Source of the DNA: Cyanobacteriota bacterium SRBZ.bins.94.201705
GTDB taxonomy: Bacteria > Cyanobacteriota > Cyanobacteriia > Cyanobacteriales > Cyanobacteriaceae
Direction: 5' to 3'
Length of the DNA: 64,000 nucleotides
NCBI GenBank assembly: GCA_030549855.1
Contig: JAUQQP010000031.1
Span: 51,523 to 115,522 of the forward strand
Position 1 is the first letter of the stretch; the number at the start of each line of letters is the position of its first letter. Of this stretch, positions 37,154-46,346 are shown piece by piece. The translations under genes and the position numbers were made by a program. Below the pieces are notes generated by a model, which was given only the letters and a program-made list of their open reading frames with translations, had not been told where the DNA came from and searched no databases.

Positions 37154-39646
37154 ATGAGTAGGGATTTTGACTGGGATAGGGTGGAATTAGCCCTAAAAAT
37201 AGAAGAAGAATCCGGTTATCAAAACCTTAAAGGCAATCAATACCAATTCCATGAGTTTTTGTGTCTCACCTTTGGCCAAACCCCACCCATATCATTATCC
37301 CATTCTACCCTCCTGTTAAGACTCCGTTGGCTAGACACCGCTAAAAGATTTGCTAGTTATCCCCAACTTTCCATCCCCCAAAGACGACAGTTAATTACCC
37401 AAACCCGCAGTTTAATCGCCTCGGTAAAACAATTACAACAAAATCCATCTTCCTCCTCTCTCCCCAAATACAACTCCACACACAATCCCCCTCCCTCCCC
37501 CCCAACACCACCCCCCCCTGTTACCCCTTCTATCAATTATTCTGTCAGACTAGACGACCCAGTAAGGGTTTTAAAGGGCGTTTCCCCCAAATATCAACAT
37601 CTTCTTGCCAAATTAGGTATTGAAACAGTCCGAGATTTACTCTTCTATTATCCCAGAGACCATATCGACTATGCCCGTCAGGTGAATATAAAAGACTTGC
37701 TTCCCGGTGAAACAGTTACAGTAGTAGGTATAGTTAGAAAATGTGAGTGTTTTTCTAGTCCTAAAAATAAAAAATTAACCATCTTTAACCTAGTTTTAAA
37801 AGACTCCACGGGGGAAATTAAAATTACCCGTTTCTACGCCGGGGCTTATTATACTTATAGAGGCTGGCAAGAGAAAATGAAAAAAATGTATCCCCGCAAT
37901 GCTATTGTTGCCGCCTCTGGCTTGGTAAAAAAAACCCCCTACGGTGTAACTCTAGATAACCCCGAATTTGAAGTCCTCACCAGTGACGGAAATACCCTTA
38001 ATTCCCTTAAAATAGGCCGTCTTGTCCCCGTTTACCCCCTCACTGATGGTCTTAGCCCCGATTTTATCAGAAAAACCGTTCTGGAGGCTATGAAAGCCTT
38101 ACCCCTCCTTGAAGACCCACTCCCTGATTCTATTAAAAAAGAATACAATCTAATCGACTTAAAATCTGCTATTTCCCAAATCCACTACCCCCAAAACCAA
38201 CAACAATTAGCCCAAGCTAGAAGAAGACTGGTTTTCGATGAATTTTTTTACCTTCAATTAGGCTTTCTTAAAAGAAGACAAGAACAAAAACAAAACTACA
38301 TTGCCACCCCTTTTCTCGCCAGTGGCCGTCTCACAGAAAGACTCCAAGAAATCCTACCTTTTCCCCTTACAAATGCCCAAAAACGAGTCATAGAAGAAAT
38401 TAAAAACGACCTACAATCCTCCACCCCCATGAATCGTCTCCTCCAAGGGGATGTAGGCTCTGGAAAAACAATCGTAGCTGTGTTTGCCATTCTGATGGGA
38501 ATCCAGTCAGGATACCAGGCAGCCTTGATGGCGCCAACAGAAGTACTAGCAGAACAACACTATCGTAAAATAGTACAATGGTTTAACCAGCTTCATCTAC
38601 CAGTAGAATTGCTAACAGGCGCCACAAAACCCTCTAAACGAAAACAAATATATGCACAGCTGGAAAGTGGCGAATTGCCCCTAGTAATTGGCACTCATGC
38701 TTTAATTCAAGACAATGTCAAATTCCGCAATCTGGGCTTAGTAGTCATTGACGAACAACACCGCTTTGGGGTACAACAAAGGGCTAAATTGCTGTCAAAA
38801 GGCAAAGCGCCACACGTTTTAACCATGACAGCAACACCCATCCCTCGCACCCTTGCCCTAACCCTCCATGGAGACTTAGATGTCAGTCACATAGACGAAT
38901 TACCCCCCGGCAGACAACCCATCACCACCAAAGTCTTGACGGGAAAACAGCGTCTACAAGCCTACGAATTAATCAAAAGAGAAGTAGCCAACGGCAGACA
39001 AGCATATATTATCTTCCCCTTGATAGAAGAGTCAGAAAAACTAGAAGTAAAAGCCGCCACCAAAGAATACGAGAGACTTAGCCAAAAAGTCTTCCCCGAA
39101 TTCCGTGTAGGATTACTCCACGGCAGAATGACATCTCAGGAAAAAGAAGCCTCCCTCACCGCCTTCCGCAACAACGAAACCCAAATAATTGTCTCCACCA
39201 CCGTCATTGAAGTAGGAGTAGATGTGCCCAATGCTACTGTGATGTTGGTAGAAAACGCCGAGAGGTTTGGCCTCTCACAACTACACCAACTAAGGGGAAG
39301 AGTCGGTAGAGGGCAACACAAATCCTATTGTTTCCTGATTACTAACAGCAAAACCCCCGAAACTGTCCAACGTTTACACATTTTAGAACAGTCCCAGGAT
39401 GGTTTTTTCATTGCTGAAATGGATTTAAGATTAAGAGGGCCAGGGGAAGTATTGGGAAATCGTCAATCGGGACTGCCCGACTTTGCCCTCGCCAGTCTGG
39501 CTACAGACCAAGATGTCCTTATGATAGCACGAAGCGCCGCCGAAAAGCTAGTCACTGAGGAGGCCAACAAAAACCCCCACTCCCGGCGATGGGAAAGGGA
39601 ATTGGCCAGACGTTACCAAAAACTGATGGGAGGAATCCTCACTTGA
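37154..39646 (+). CDS. recG: ATP-dependent DNA helicase RecG
   Basis: This helicase remodels stalled replication forks and Holliday junctions. It has 830 residues from the ATG at 37154. An N-terminal extension of about 140 residues with a Pro-rich linker precedes the wedge (OB-fold) domain, which starts near LKGVSPKYQHLLAKLGI. Helicase motifs are LLQGDVGSGKT (Walker A), TEVLAEQHY, DEQHRFGVQQR (DExH variant typical of RecG), MTATPIPRTLA, VSTTVIEVGVDVPNA and QLRGRVGRG. The last block is GNRQSGLPDF. Confidence 0.95.
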   Translation: MSRDFDWDRVELALKIEEESGYQNLKGNQYQFHEFLCLTFGQTPPISLSHSTLLLRLRWLDTAKRFASYPQLSIPQRRQLITQTRSLIASVKQLQQNPSSSSLPKYNSTHNPPPSPPTPPPPVTPSINYSVRLDDPVRVLKGVSPKYQHLLAKLGIETVRDLLFYYPRDHIDYARQVNIKDLLPGETVTVVGIVRKCECFSSPKNKKLTIFNLVLKDSTGEIKITRFYAGAYYTYRGWQEKMKKMYPRNAIVAASGLVKKTPYGVTLDNPEFEVLTSDGNTLNSLKIGRLVPVYPLTDGLSPDFIRKTVLEAMKALPLLEDPLPDSIKKEYNLIDLKSAISQIHYPQNQQQLAQARRRLVFDEFFYLQLGFLKRRQEQKQNYIATPFLASGRLTERLQEILPFPLTNAQKRVIEEIKNDLQSSTPMNRLLQGDVGSGKTIVAVFAILMGIQSGYQAALMAPTEVLAEQHYRKIVQWFNQLHLPVELLTGATKPSKRKQIYAQLESGELPLVIGTHALIQDNVKFRNLGLVVIDEQHRFGVQQRAKLLSKGKAPHVLTMTATPIPRTLALTLHGDLDVSHIDELPPGRQPITTKVLTGKQRLQAYELIKREVANGRQAYIIFPLIEESEKLEVKAATKEYERLSQKVFPEFRVGLLHGRMTSQEKEASLTAFRNNETQIIVSTTVIEVGVDVPNATVMLVENAERFGLSQLHQLRGRVGRGQHKSYCFLITNSKTPETVQRLHILEQSQDGFFIAEMDLRLRGPGEVLGNRQSGLPDFALASLATDQDVLMIARSAAEKLVTEEANKNPHSRRWERELARRYQKLMGGILT

Positions 39647-39654
39647 GACAACCC

Positions 39655-40248
39655 CTAACTTTTTTGTTGTTTTGGTGTCCTTGTAATCACCACATCAATT
39701 AAACCATACTCCCTGGCCTCCTCCGCAGACATAAAGAAATCCCTTTCCGTATCCTCCTCTATTTTCGCCAAAGGTTGACCAGTGTGTGCCGCCAAATAGT
39801 GATTCAACTGTTTTTTCAGATACAAAATCTCCTTTGCCTGGATTTCAATGTCCGCCGCTTGTCCTCTCGCACCCCCCAGGGGTTGGTGAATCATGATACG
39901 GGCATTAGGCAGACTCATTCTTTTCCCCTTCGCCCCCGCACTCAACAAAAATGCCCCCATACTCGCCGCTAGTCCCAAACATATGGTACAAACATCCGGC
40001 TTGATTTGATTCATGGCATCATATATCCCCAGCCCCGCAGAAACCGAACCTCCGGGAGAGTTGATATACAGGTAAATATCCTTATCCGGATCCTCCGCTT
40101 CTAATAATAGCAGTTGGGCGACGATGGAGTTGGCCAATTCATCAGTTACCTCTTCCCCCAAAAATACTATCCTCTCCCGCAATAAACGAGAGTATATATC
40201 AAAGGCGCGCTCTCCACGCCCCAAATTTTCAATTACAGTTGGAATCAT
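39655..40248 (-). CDS. clpP: ATP-dependent Clp protease proteolytic subunit
   Basis: A 197-residue serine protease subunit of the Clp barrel. The catalytic triad is readable: Ser in [11 protein letters not shown], His in [12 protein letters not shown] and Asp in the [12 protein letters not shown] segment. [17 protein letters not shown] forms the oxyanion region. It is an active ClpP, not a ClpR-type inactive paralogue, because the Ser and His are present. It converges with recG with eight bases between stops. Other clpP copies are expected elsewhere. Confidence 0.95.
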   Translation of the reverse strand: MIPTVIENLGRGERAFDIYSRLLRERIVFLGEEVTDELANSIVAQLLLLEAEDPDKDIYLYINSPGGSVSAGLGIYDAMNQIKPDVCTICLGLAASMGAFLLSAGAKGKRMSLPNARIMIHQPLGGARGQAADIEIQAKEILYLKKQLNHYLAAHTGQPLAKIEEDTERDFFMSAEEAREYGLIDVVITRTPKQQKS

Positions 40249-40322
40249 GTAGTCCCTCTTTTCCTTTTAACGGGCTTTTCTGCTCAATCATCCCCCATTT
40301 TAACTTATATTATCCCCCTATC

Positions 40323-40637
40323 CTAGTAGTCCAACTCCAGACTCGCCACCACCACCGCCGTGAAAGCAAAGGCCAACACCAACGGTATAGGGCAATTCCA
40401 CACCATACTGCCTATTGTCCCCATGATACTTACCACCATGCTTGCCAACAGCCACATTTTCTCTTCTGGCGAAAGGCCCTTTTCTGCCTTTATCTGCAGC
40501 AACACCTCTTTAGGTATAGGCAGTGGCATCACCGCCTGAGGGGGAAAAGCCCAATAATTCTTCCTTTCTAAAAACCAATCCGTCCACCCGTTTTGTTCAC
40601 ACCACTCTTGAATCCACTCGTCGCAAAAATGCTTCAT
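40323..40637 (-). CDS. Small membrane protein conserved in cyanobacteria
   Basis: A 104-residue protein. The N-terminal half is soluble and Trp-rich (DEWIQEWCEQNGWTDWFLERKNYWAFPP, split by charged residues). The C-terminal half has two hydrophobic helices (about 62-80 and 83-100). I recall homologues with WAFPPGAVMP-like motifs in many cyanobacteria, none with a known role. It lies 74 bases upstream of clpP on the same strand. Confidence 0.75.
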   Translation of the reverse strand: MKHFCDEWIQEWCEQNGWTDWFLERKNYWAFPPQAVMPLPIPKEVLLQIKAEKGLSPEEKMWLLASMVVSIMGTIGSMVWNCPIPLVLAFAFTAVVVASLELDY

Positions 40638-40991
40638 TTTCCCTCTTTTTCCCTCTTTTTTCCCTCTCTTATCCTCTACCCCCTAGTTTAGCAAAACCCC
40701 CCTCTTCTCGTTCATTTTCTTTATTAAATTTAATATTTTTCTGAGTAATTATACCTAGCATTTCCTCCAAAGAGGAGAAAATACAAGCCGGAAATGTTCC
40801 CCTGTTTAAAAAAGCAAAATGAGACAGAAATAAAAACACATTTGCCCCTTCTATAACCCCATTTTTCCAGTCATTATTCCCAGTTTTAATGATTCTAAGA
40901 AATTAAGTACCCACCTTTATCCCCGTTGAGGAAGAAGGGAGTGGCTTATCACCCCCAAAAATACAGTAGTGTTGTATCACCAAACTCTCTG
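40638..40991. other. 354-base gap without a gene
   Basis: No reading frame here looks coding. The first 100 bases are pyrimidine-rich with repeated TTTCCCTC. A short inverted repeat TTTCCTC-CAAA-GAGGAGAAA lies at about 40767-40785. It may be a weak terminator for the gene at 40992, which reads into this gap, or part of the promoter region of the small membrane protein. Confidence 0.5.
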
Positions 40992-42137
40992 TCAGTCGAC
41001 AGTGGTAGAAACCATGGCAGCAACAACACTGTCAACGGTAACGGGGAAGGGTAGGCGATGAATATCTGACTCCGGTTTACAGGCAATTTCCGCACAACTG
41101 CGCAGTTGGCCCAGGGTAAGATTATTTAAACCCAATTGCTCCAAAGTAGAGGGCAAACCAATGTTGTTATAGAATTTAAGTAATTGCTTACGGGCAGCAG
41201 CCGCCAGTTGACTATGGCCTATTATTTCCTCCAGACGCAACTGTACCAAAATCCCATAAGCCACAATAGCCCCATGTAAGTGTCGGTGGGATTCGGGGAA
41301 GTGAGTAAGGGCATTGTGTATAGCGTGTGCTCCAACAGTGCGACAGCTAGCGCCCCCTAAACCGCCACTAATCCCCGCCAGCAACACCGTGGCATCTACC
41401 ACTTCCTCCCAGGGAGAAGTGAGGGGGTTAGCTAAGGCTTCCTCTGCCTTCTGGAAGAGAATATCCCTTAATACCCTAGCCTGTTGCACTGCCGCAATGG
41501 TAAGAGAAGCAGTAGAATTGCCACTGCTGACAGAGGATTCATACCACTTGGCTAGGGCATCTCCTATCCCCGCCACCAGTGTAGCCCTTGGCGCCGTAGC
41601 AACAAGATTGTAATCTAGAATAAGTACATTGGGACACTGACCGAGAGGCACATCGTATTGAAAAGCCCCCTCCTCTGAGTAAATGTTACTTAAAGCCGTC
41701 CAAGCAGCACAAGTGGCAGCAGAGGTGGGAATAGTAATCACTGGCAGTCGGCATTTGTGGGCCACCAATTTAGCAGTATCTAAGGCTTTTCCCCCTCCCG
41801 CCCCAATCACCGCCTCCGCCTGGCAGGATTTGGCCTCTTGACAAAGACGTTCAATTGTGCCCTCACTACAGTTGGGGTAATAGCTTTGATAGTGGCAATG
41901 GCAATCATACTCGGTTTCTAGGAATTGTAGACGAGGCCTAACCACAGATAAACTCTTTTGCCCCCCTACCACCAGAAACCTTCTTCCTAGGGTGGTAATG
42001 ACATCCCCACTGGCTGCCAGACAGTTTTCCCCCTTTATTATCCTTCCTGGGGCTACCTGTAAGTGGAGGATTTGATTTTGCTGACTTGTCTGAGTGAGTT
42101 GTTGCCCTTGTTGGCTAGTAGACTTAGATTCCGTCAT
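40992..42137 (-). CDS. Iron-containing alcohol/glycerol dehydrogenase family protein
   Basis: A 381-residue member of the GldA-like iron-alcohol dehydrogenase family. After a Gln/Ser/Thr-rich N-terminal tail of about 25 residues come the NAD-binding VIGAGGGKALDTAKLVAHK and IPTSAATCAAWTALS. Metal ligands are D in AGIGDALAKWYE, H in VGAHAIHNALTH and H in HRHLHGAIVAYG. The cysteine-rich CHCHYQSYYPNC segment is unusual but falls in a variable region. The substrate cannot be told from sequence; glycerol is only one possibility. Confidence 0.82.
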   Translation of the reverse strand: MTESKSTSQQGQQLTQTSQQNQILHLQVAPGRIIKGENCLAASGDVITTLGRRFLVVGGQKSLSVVRPRLQFLETEYDCHCHYQSYYPNCSEGTIERLCQEAKSCQAEAVIGAGGGKALDTAKLVAHKCRLPVITIPTSAATCAAWTALSNIYSEEGAFQYDVPLGQCPNVLILDYNLVATAPRATLVAGIGDALAKWYESSVSSGNSTASLTIAAVQQARVLRDILFQKAEEALANPLTSPWEEVVDATVLLAGISGGLGGASCRTVGAHAIHNALTHFPESHRHLHGAIVAYGILVQLRLEEIIGHSQLAAAARKQLLKFYNNIGLPSTLEQLGLNNLTLGQLRSCAEIACKPESDIHRLPFPVTVDSVVAAMVSTTVD

Positions 42138-42421
42138 TCTCTTGGACTTTGAGTTTTCAACGGTAACAGCTAAAGAACAAATTTCCCTATAGATGAGGCG
42201 TTATTGAATATATTAGCAACTATAACTAATTATCAGTTCAAACGATTCCCCCCCCTTTAGCTTATCATGGAATAAGGGGAAGTAACCCAGGGGGAAGAGG
42301 CACACCATTAAGCCTATAGTACGGGTTAGGCGGTTAATTCCTATTCTATTAGAACAACAATCCCCTCTTGGACGACCATCCCCTTTCCCTCAACTGTGCA
42401 GTATTTTAAGAGAAAAAGGCC

Positions 42422-44449
42422 ATGACTCAAACTCCCACCAGCAGAGAAAAACTAAAAACCGCACTGGTTAGCCCTGACTATTTTAGCCCCTTCGGTAACA
42501 AGTTAATTCAATCAGGGTACATCGATAAGGAAGACTTGAAAAAGGCCTTGGCGGAGGTACGGAAAACTAAACAACCCCTGCTCAAGGTTTTAGAACAAAT
42601 TACCCATAAGGCCCTATCCCCCGAATTAGTCAGACAATATAAACAACACCAACTCTTTGAGCTGAAAATCCTCTACGGTGTTGACTGTGTTGACCCTGAC
42701 GCGGAAGATATTCCCTGTGAGCAAATGTGTGAGCTTATCGACTCGCTCATAGGGATCAATATATGCCGTAACCGAAAAGTACTACCACTGCGGCGGGTAG
42801 AAGGGGAACCCCCCACCATTGTAGTGGCTATGGTCAACCCCGATGACCTACACGCCCTGGATGACCTAAATAAAATCCTCCGCAGTAAAGGCCTCAACTT
42901 ACAAAGAATCGTCATCACTGAAGAAGACTACGACCGTCTCCTCCAAGAATACTATAAACTAGAACAGGCCAAAAAGCAAAAAGAAGAGGAACTGAAAAAA
43001 CAACAGGAAATGCAAAAAATGGCCGATGTCAGTGACATAATGGAGGACCTGGACCAAAATCTGGAGGAGACGCAAGAAGAAACCAGTGATGCCGACTTAA
43101 GCGCCAACGATGCTAACCAAGCCCCTATTATCAAACTGGTCAACAAGATTCTCATTAAGGCCCTCCAAGAAAAGGCCTCTGATATTCACGTTGAGCCCCA
43201 AGAGACCTATCTCCGGGTACGCCTCCGTAAAGATGGTGTCCTGAGAGAGTACTTCAGATTACCTAAACATATTACAACAGCAGTGGTAGCGCGTTTCAAG
43301 ATAATGGCGGACCTAGACATCGCCGAAAGACGTCTACCCCAAGACGGCAGAATTCGTCGGGTATTCCAGGGGAGAAATGTGGATTTCCGGGTGAATACTC
43401 TGCCCAGCCGTTATGGTGAAAAGGTCTGTCTCCGGATTCTGGACAACTCGGCAACTCAACTGGGGTTGGACTTCTTAATTACTGACAAGGAAATCCTGGC
43501 CAAGGTAAGAGAAATCTCCCGTCGCCCCTTTGGTCTGATTCTGGTAACAGGCCCCACCGGTAGTGGTAAGTCCACCACCCTCTACTCCATCCTAGCAGAA
43601 AGAAACGAACCGGGAGTAAATATTAGTACGGCAGAAGACCCCATCGAATATGCCCTGGAGGGGATTACCCAAGTCCAAGTCATCAGGGAAAAGGGCATGG
43701 ACTTCGCCTCCATCCTCCGTGCCTTCCTCCGTCAAGACCCGGATATTATACTGGTAGGTGAGACTCGAGATAAGGAAACGGCTAAAACCGCTATTGAAGC
43801 CGCCTTGACGGGACACCTGGTTTTGACCACCCTCCACACCAACGACGCGGCAGGTGCCATCGCCCGTTTGGATGAGATGGGGATTGAGCCCTTTATGATT
43901 TCCGGTGCCCTCCTAGGTGTCCTAGCCCAAAGACTCCTACGACGGGTATGCACTGAGTGTCGTATCCCCTATACCCCCAGCCGAGAAGAATTAGCCCGTT
44001 TTGGCTTGTCCTCTTGGGGGAATCAGTCTTTGACCTTCTACCGCGCTAACGTCCTGTCGGGAGAAGCCCTGCAAAAGGCCCAGGCTGAAGGCACCGTCTG
44101 TCCTAAATGCGGTGGGGCCGGCTACAAGGGACGTGTCGGGGTATATGAATTCATGGTGGTCACCGAGTCCATACAAAAACTCATTAACCAGGGGGCTACC
44201 ACCGACATGATCAAAGAAAAAGCGGTAGAAGAAGGTATGGTAACCATGCTGGCCTACGCCCTCAATCTGGTGCGGGAAGGCTATACCACCCTGGAAGAAG
44301 TAGAAAGGGTAGTCTTAACAGACTCCGGGTTGGAGGCCGAATTGAAGGCCAAACGCAAATCTAGTCTCACCTGTCGTGGCTGTGGCGCCCAGTTGCAACC
44401 CGAATGGTTAGACTGTCCCTACTGTATGACCCCCCGTTTCAGTGACTAG
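42422..44449 (+). CDS. pilB: Type IV pilus assembly ATPase PilB
   Basis: This hexameric ATPase powers pilus extension for twitching, phototaxis and DNA uptake. It has 675 residues. Residues 10-165 form the GspE/MshE-like N-domain (FGNKLIQSGYIDKEDLKKALAE), followed by a charged coiled coil (175-225). The core has IKLVNKILIKALQEKASDIHVEP, Walker A VTGPTGSGKSTT, the Asp box TAEDPIEY, Walker B DPDIILVGETRD and the His box LTTLHTNDA. The C-terminal metal site CTECR/CPKC is present. An additional C-terminal zinc ribbon (CRGCGAQL ... CPYC) ends the protein. pilT and pilC are not in the window. Confidence 0.94.
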   Translation: MTQTPTSREKLKTALVSPDYFSPFGNKLIQSGYIDKEDLKKALAEVRKTKQPLLKVLEQITHKALSPELVRQYKQHQLFELKILYGVDCVDPDAEDIPCEQMCELIDSLIGINICRNRKVLPLRRVEGEPPTIVVAMVNPDDLHALDDLNKILRSKGLNLQRIVITEEDYDRLLQEYYKLEQAKKQKEEELKKQQEMQKMADVSDIMEDLDQNLEETQEETSDADLSANDANQAPIIKLVNKILIKALQEKASDIHVEPQETYLRVRLRKDGVLREYFRLPKHITTAVVARFKIMADLDIAERRLPQDGRIRRVFQGRNVDFRVNTLPSRYGEKVCLRILDNSATQLGLDFLITDKEILAKVREISRRPFGLILVTGPTGSGKSTTLYSILAERNEPGVNISTAEDPIEYALEGITQVQVIREKGMDFASILRAFLRQDPDIILVGETRDKETAKTAIEAALTGHLVLTTLHTNDAAGAIARLDEMGIEPFMISGALLGVLAQRLLRRVCTECRIPYTPSREELARFGLSSWGNQSLTFYRANVLSGEALQKAQAEGTVCPKCGGAGYKGRVGVYEFMVVTESIQKLINQGATTDMIKEKAVEEGMVTMLAYALNLVREGYTTLEEVERVVLTDSGLEAELKAKRKSSLTCRGCGAQLQPEWLDCPYCMTPRFSD

Positions 44450-44458
44450 TAGCTGTGG

Positions 44459-44693
44459 CTTGTCCCCCCTAGCAGACTTGTCCCTCCTGGCGGGCTTGTC
44501 CTTCTAGGAGGGAAAAGGACATGTACGGCAACATTGCATGTACTCCCCCGTGCTCATTGACAGGGAGAGGAATATCCCAGACAATAAATAAGGGGGGTGG
44601 CTTGTCCCTCCCCCAAAATAGGCCAAATGTGGGTGACTGTCCATGGTTTTTCCCCCAGCCTTGTCCCTCCAAGATGGAGCGGCTTGTCCCTCC
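44459..44693 (+). repeat. Six scattered copies of a CTTGTCCCTCC-like unit
   Basis: Copies start at 44459 (CTTGTCCCCCCT), 44477, 44495 (CTTGTCCTTC), 44601, 44660 and 44683; four are exact CTTGTCCCTCC. They span the end of pilB to the first codons of ppx, with irregular spacing. The last two lie inside the assigned N-terminus of ppx, which argues that those codons are not conserved. Confidence 0.7.
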
Positions 44694-46319
44694 CACAAAA
44701 CAAAGAAGAATCTCTCGGACTGCATCCTTGCCGCCATAGACATCGGCACTAACTCCATCCACATGGTGGTGGTTAAGATCAATGCTCAAATCCCCTCCTT
44801 CTCCATCATCACCAGGGAAAAAGAAACCGTTAGACTGGGAGAAAGAGACCCAGAAACAGGCAACCTCACCCCCGAGGCTATGGAGAGGGCTATCTCTGCC
44901 CTGAGAAGATGTAAGCAGTTGGCGGAAACCCTCAAAGCCGAACAAATCATTGCCGTCGCCACCAGTGCCACCAGGGAAGCCCCCAACGGACAAGAGTTTC
45001 TGGCTAGAATCCAGGCAGAATTGGGAATAGTAGTGGATCTGATCTCCGGACAGGAGGAGGCCAGAAGAATTTATCTAGGAGTCCTCTCGGGTATGGACTT
45101 TGGGGGAAAACCCCACCTGGTCATCGATATTGGAGGGGGCTCCACGGAAATCATCCTGGCTGACAGTAAGGACATTCGTTGCCTCAGTAGCACCAAAGTA
45201 GGCGCCGTCCGTCTCACCAGAGAGTTCATTCATACTGACCCCATCAGCAATAAGGAGTTGATTGCACTAAGGGCCTACATCCGGGGAATGTTAGAAAGGC
45301 CAGTGGAAGAATTACAACAATTCCTTAACCCCGGAGAAAAGCCAATCCTCGTTGGCACCTCTGGTACTGTAGAGACTTTGGCCATTCTCCATGCCTCTAG
45401 CAAAAAATCACTCAAGGGAAGCCCTTCATCCCTCCCCACTGCCCCCGTCACCCTTAACGGCTATCAGATGTCCCGGTGGGCCGTGGAAAGCCTTTTCTCC
45501 CGTCTGGTCAAAATGAGCTACAGTGAAAGGGTGGCCATGGGCATATCCGAAAAGAGGGCAGAAATTATCATTGCCGGCGCCGCCATCCTTGTAGAAGCCA
45601 TGAACATGTTAAATGCCGACTCCCTCATCGTCTGTGAGAGGGCCTTGAGGGAAGGTCTTATTGTAGACTGGATGCTACAACACGGCTACATAGAAGACCG
45701 TCTGGCCTATCAGAGTCAAGTTCGGCCTAGGAATGTCTACAAAATAGCTCATAAGTATCACGTAGACTTACCCTATGCCGAAAGGGTTGCCGGTTTTGCC
45801 CTCAAGCTGTTCGACAGTCTGAAAGGAAAACTGCATTTTTGGGGAGAACTAGAAAGGGAGTACCTTTGGAGTGCAGCAATTCTACACAACTGTGGCCTAT
45901 ATGTCTCCCACTCCGCCCACCACAAACACTCCTACTATCTAATCCGTCACAGCGAATTGTTGGGTTTTAGTGAAATAGAGATAGAACTGATCGCCCTTAT
46001 TGCCCGCTATCACCGCAAGAGTAAACCGAAACGGAAGCATGTGGGCTATGCTACCCTCTCAGAAGGCCATCGGAAACTAGTCCGTCAACTCAGTGCCATT
46101 CTGCGGTTGGCTATAGCCCTGGATCGCAGACAGATTGGGGCGATCAAGGATTTAGAGTGTAAGTTTGACCCGGAGTACAGAAGATTATACTTGCATCTGT
46201 ACCCCCAAAACCCCCAGGACGATTGCGCCCTGGAATTGTGGAGTCTAGACTACAAAAAGCCCATTTTTGAGCAGGAGTACAATGTTAAGGTCCACGCGGT
46301 GCTGCGCCGCGCCAGCTGA
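44643..46319 (+). CDS. ppx: Exopolyphosphatase / pppGpp phosphohydrolase
   Basis: A 558-residue Ppx/GppA protein that removes phosphate from polyphosphate or pppGpp. The ASKHA ATPase-like part begins with ILAAIDIGTNSIHMVVVKI, then LGERDPETGNLTPEAMERAI, VATSATREAPNG, SGQEEARRIYLGV and VIDIGGGSTEIIL. The C-terminal HD-like helical domain has AAILHNCGLYVSHSAHHKHSYY. The first 27 or so residues before ILAAIDIG are repeat-derived and lack a strong ribosome-binding site, so the true start could be nearer to 44700. Confidence 0.9.
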   Translation: MVFPPALSLQDGAACPSHKTKKNLSDCILAAIDIGTNSIHMVVVKINAQIPSFSIITREKETVRLGERDPETGNLTPEAMERAISALRRCKQLAETLKAEQIIAVATSATREAPNGQEFLARIQAELGIVVDLISGQEEARRIYLGVLSGMDFGGKPHLVIDIGGGSTEIILADSKDIRCLSSTKVGAVRLTREFIHTDPISNKELIALRAYIRGMLERPVEELQQFLNPGEKPILVGTSGTVETLAILHASSKKSLKGSPSSLPTAPVTLNGYQMSRWAVESLFSRLVKMSYSERVAMGISEKRAEIIIAGAAILVEAMNMLNADSLIVCERALREGLIVDWMLQHGYIEDRLAYQSQVRPRNVYKIAHKYHVDLPYAERVAGFALKLFDSLKGKLHFWGELEREYLWSAAILHNCGLYVSHSAHHKHSYYLIRHSELLGFSEIEIELIALIARYHRKSKPKRKHVGYATLSEGHRKLVRQLSAILRLAIALDRRQIGAIKDLECKFDPEYRRLYLHLYPQNPQDDCALELWSLDYKKPIFEQEYNVKVHAVLRRAS

Positions 46320-46346
46320 GCCTAGCGCCACATTTTGTAGGGAAAA

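Noticed and set aside
40239..40571. Plus-strand frame opposite the small membrane protein
   Set aside because: His/Arg/Gln-rich shadow of a conserved minus-strand gene.
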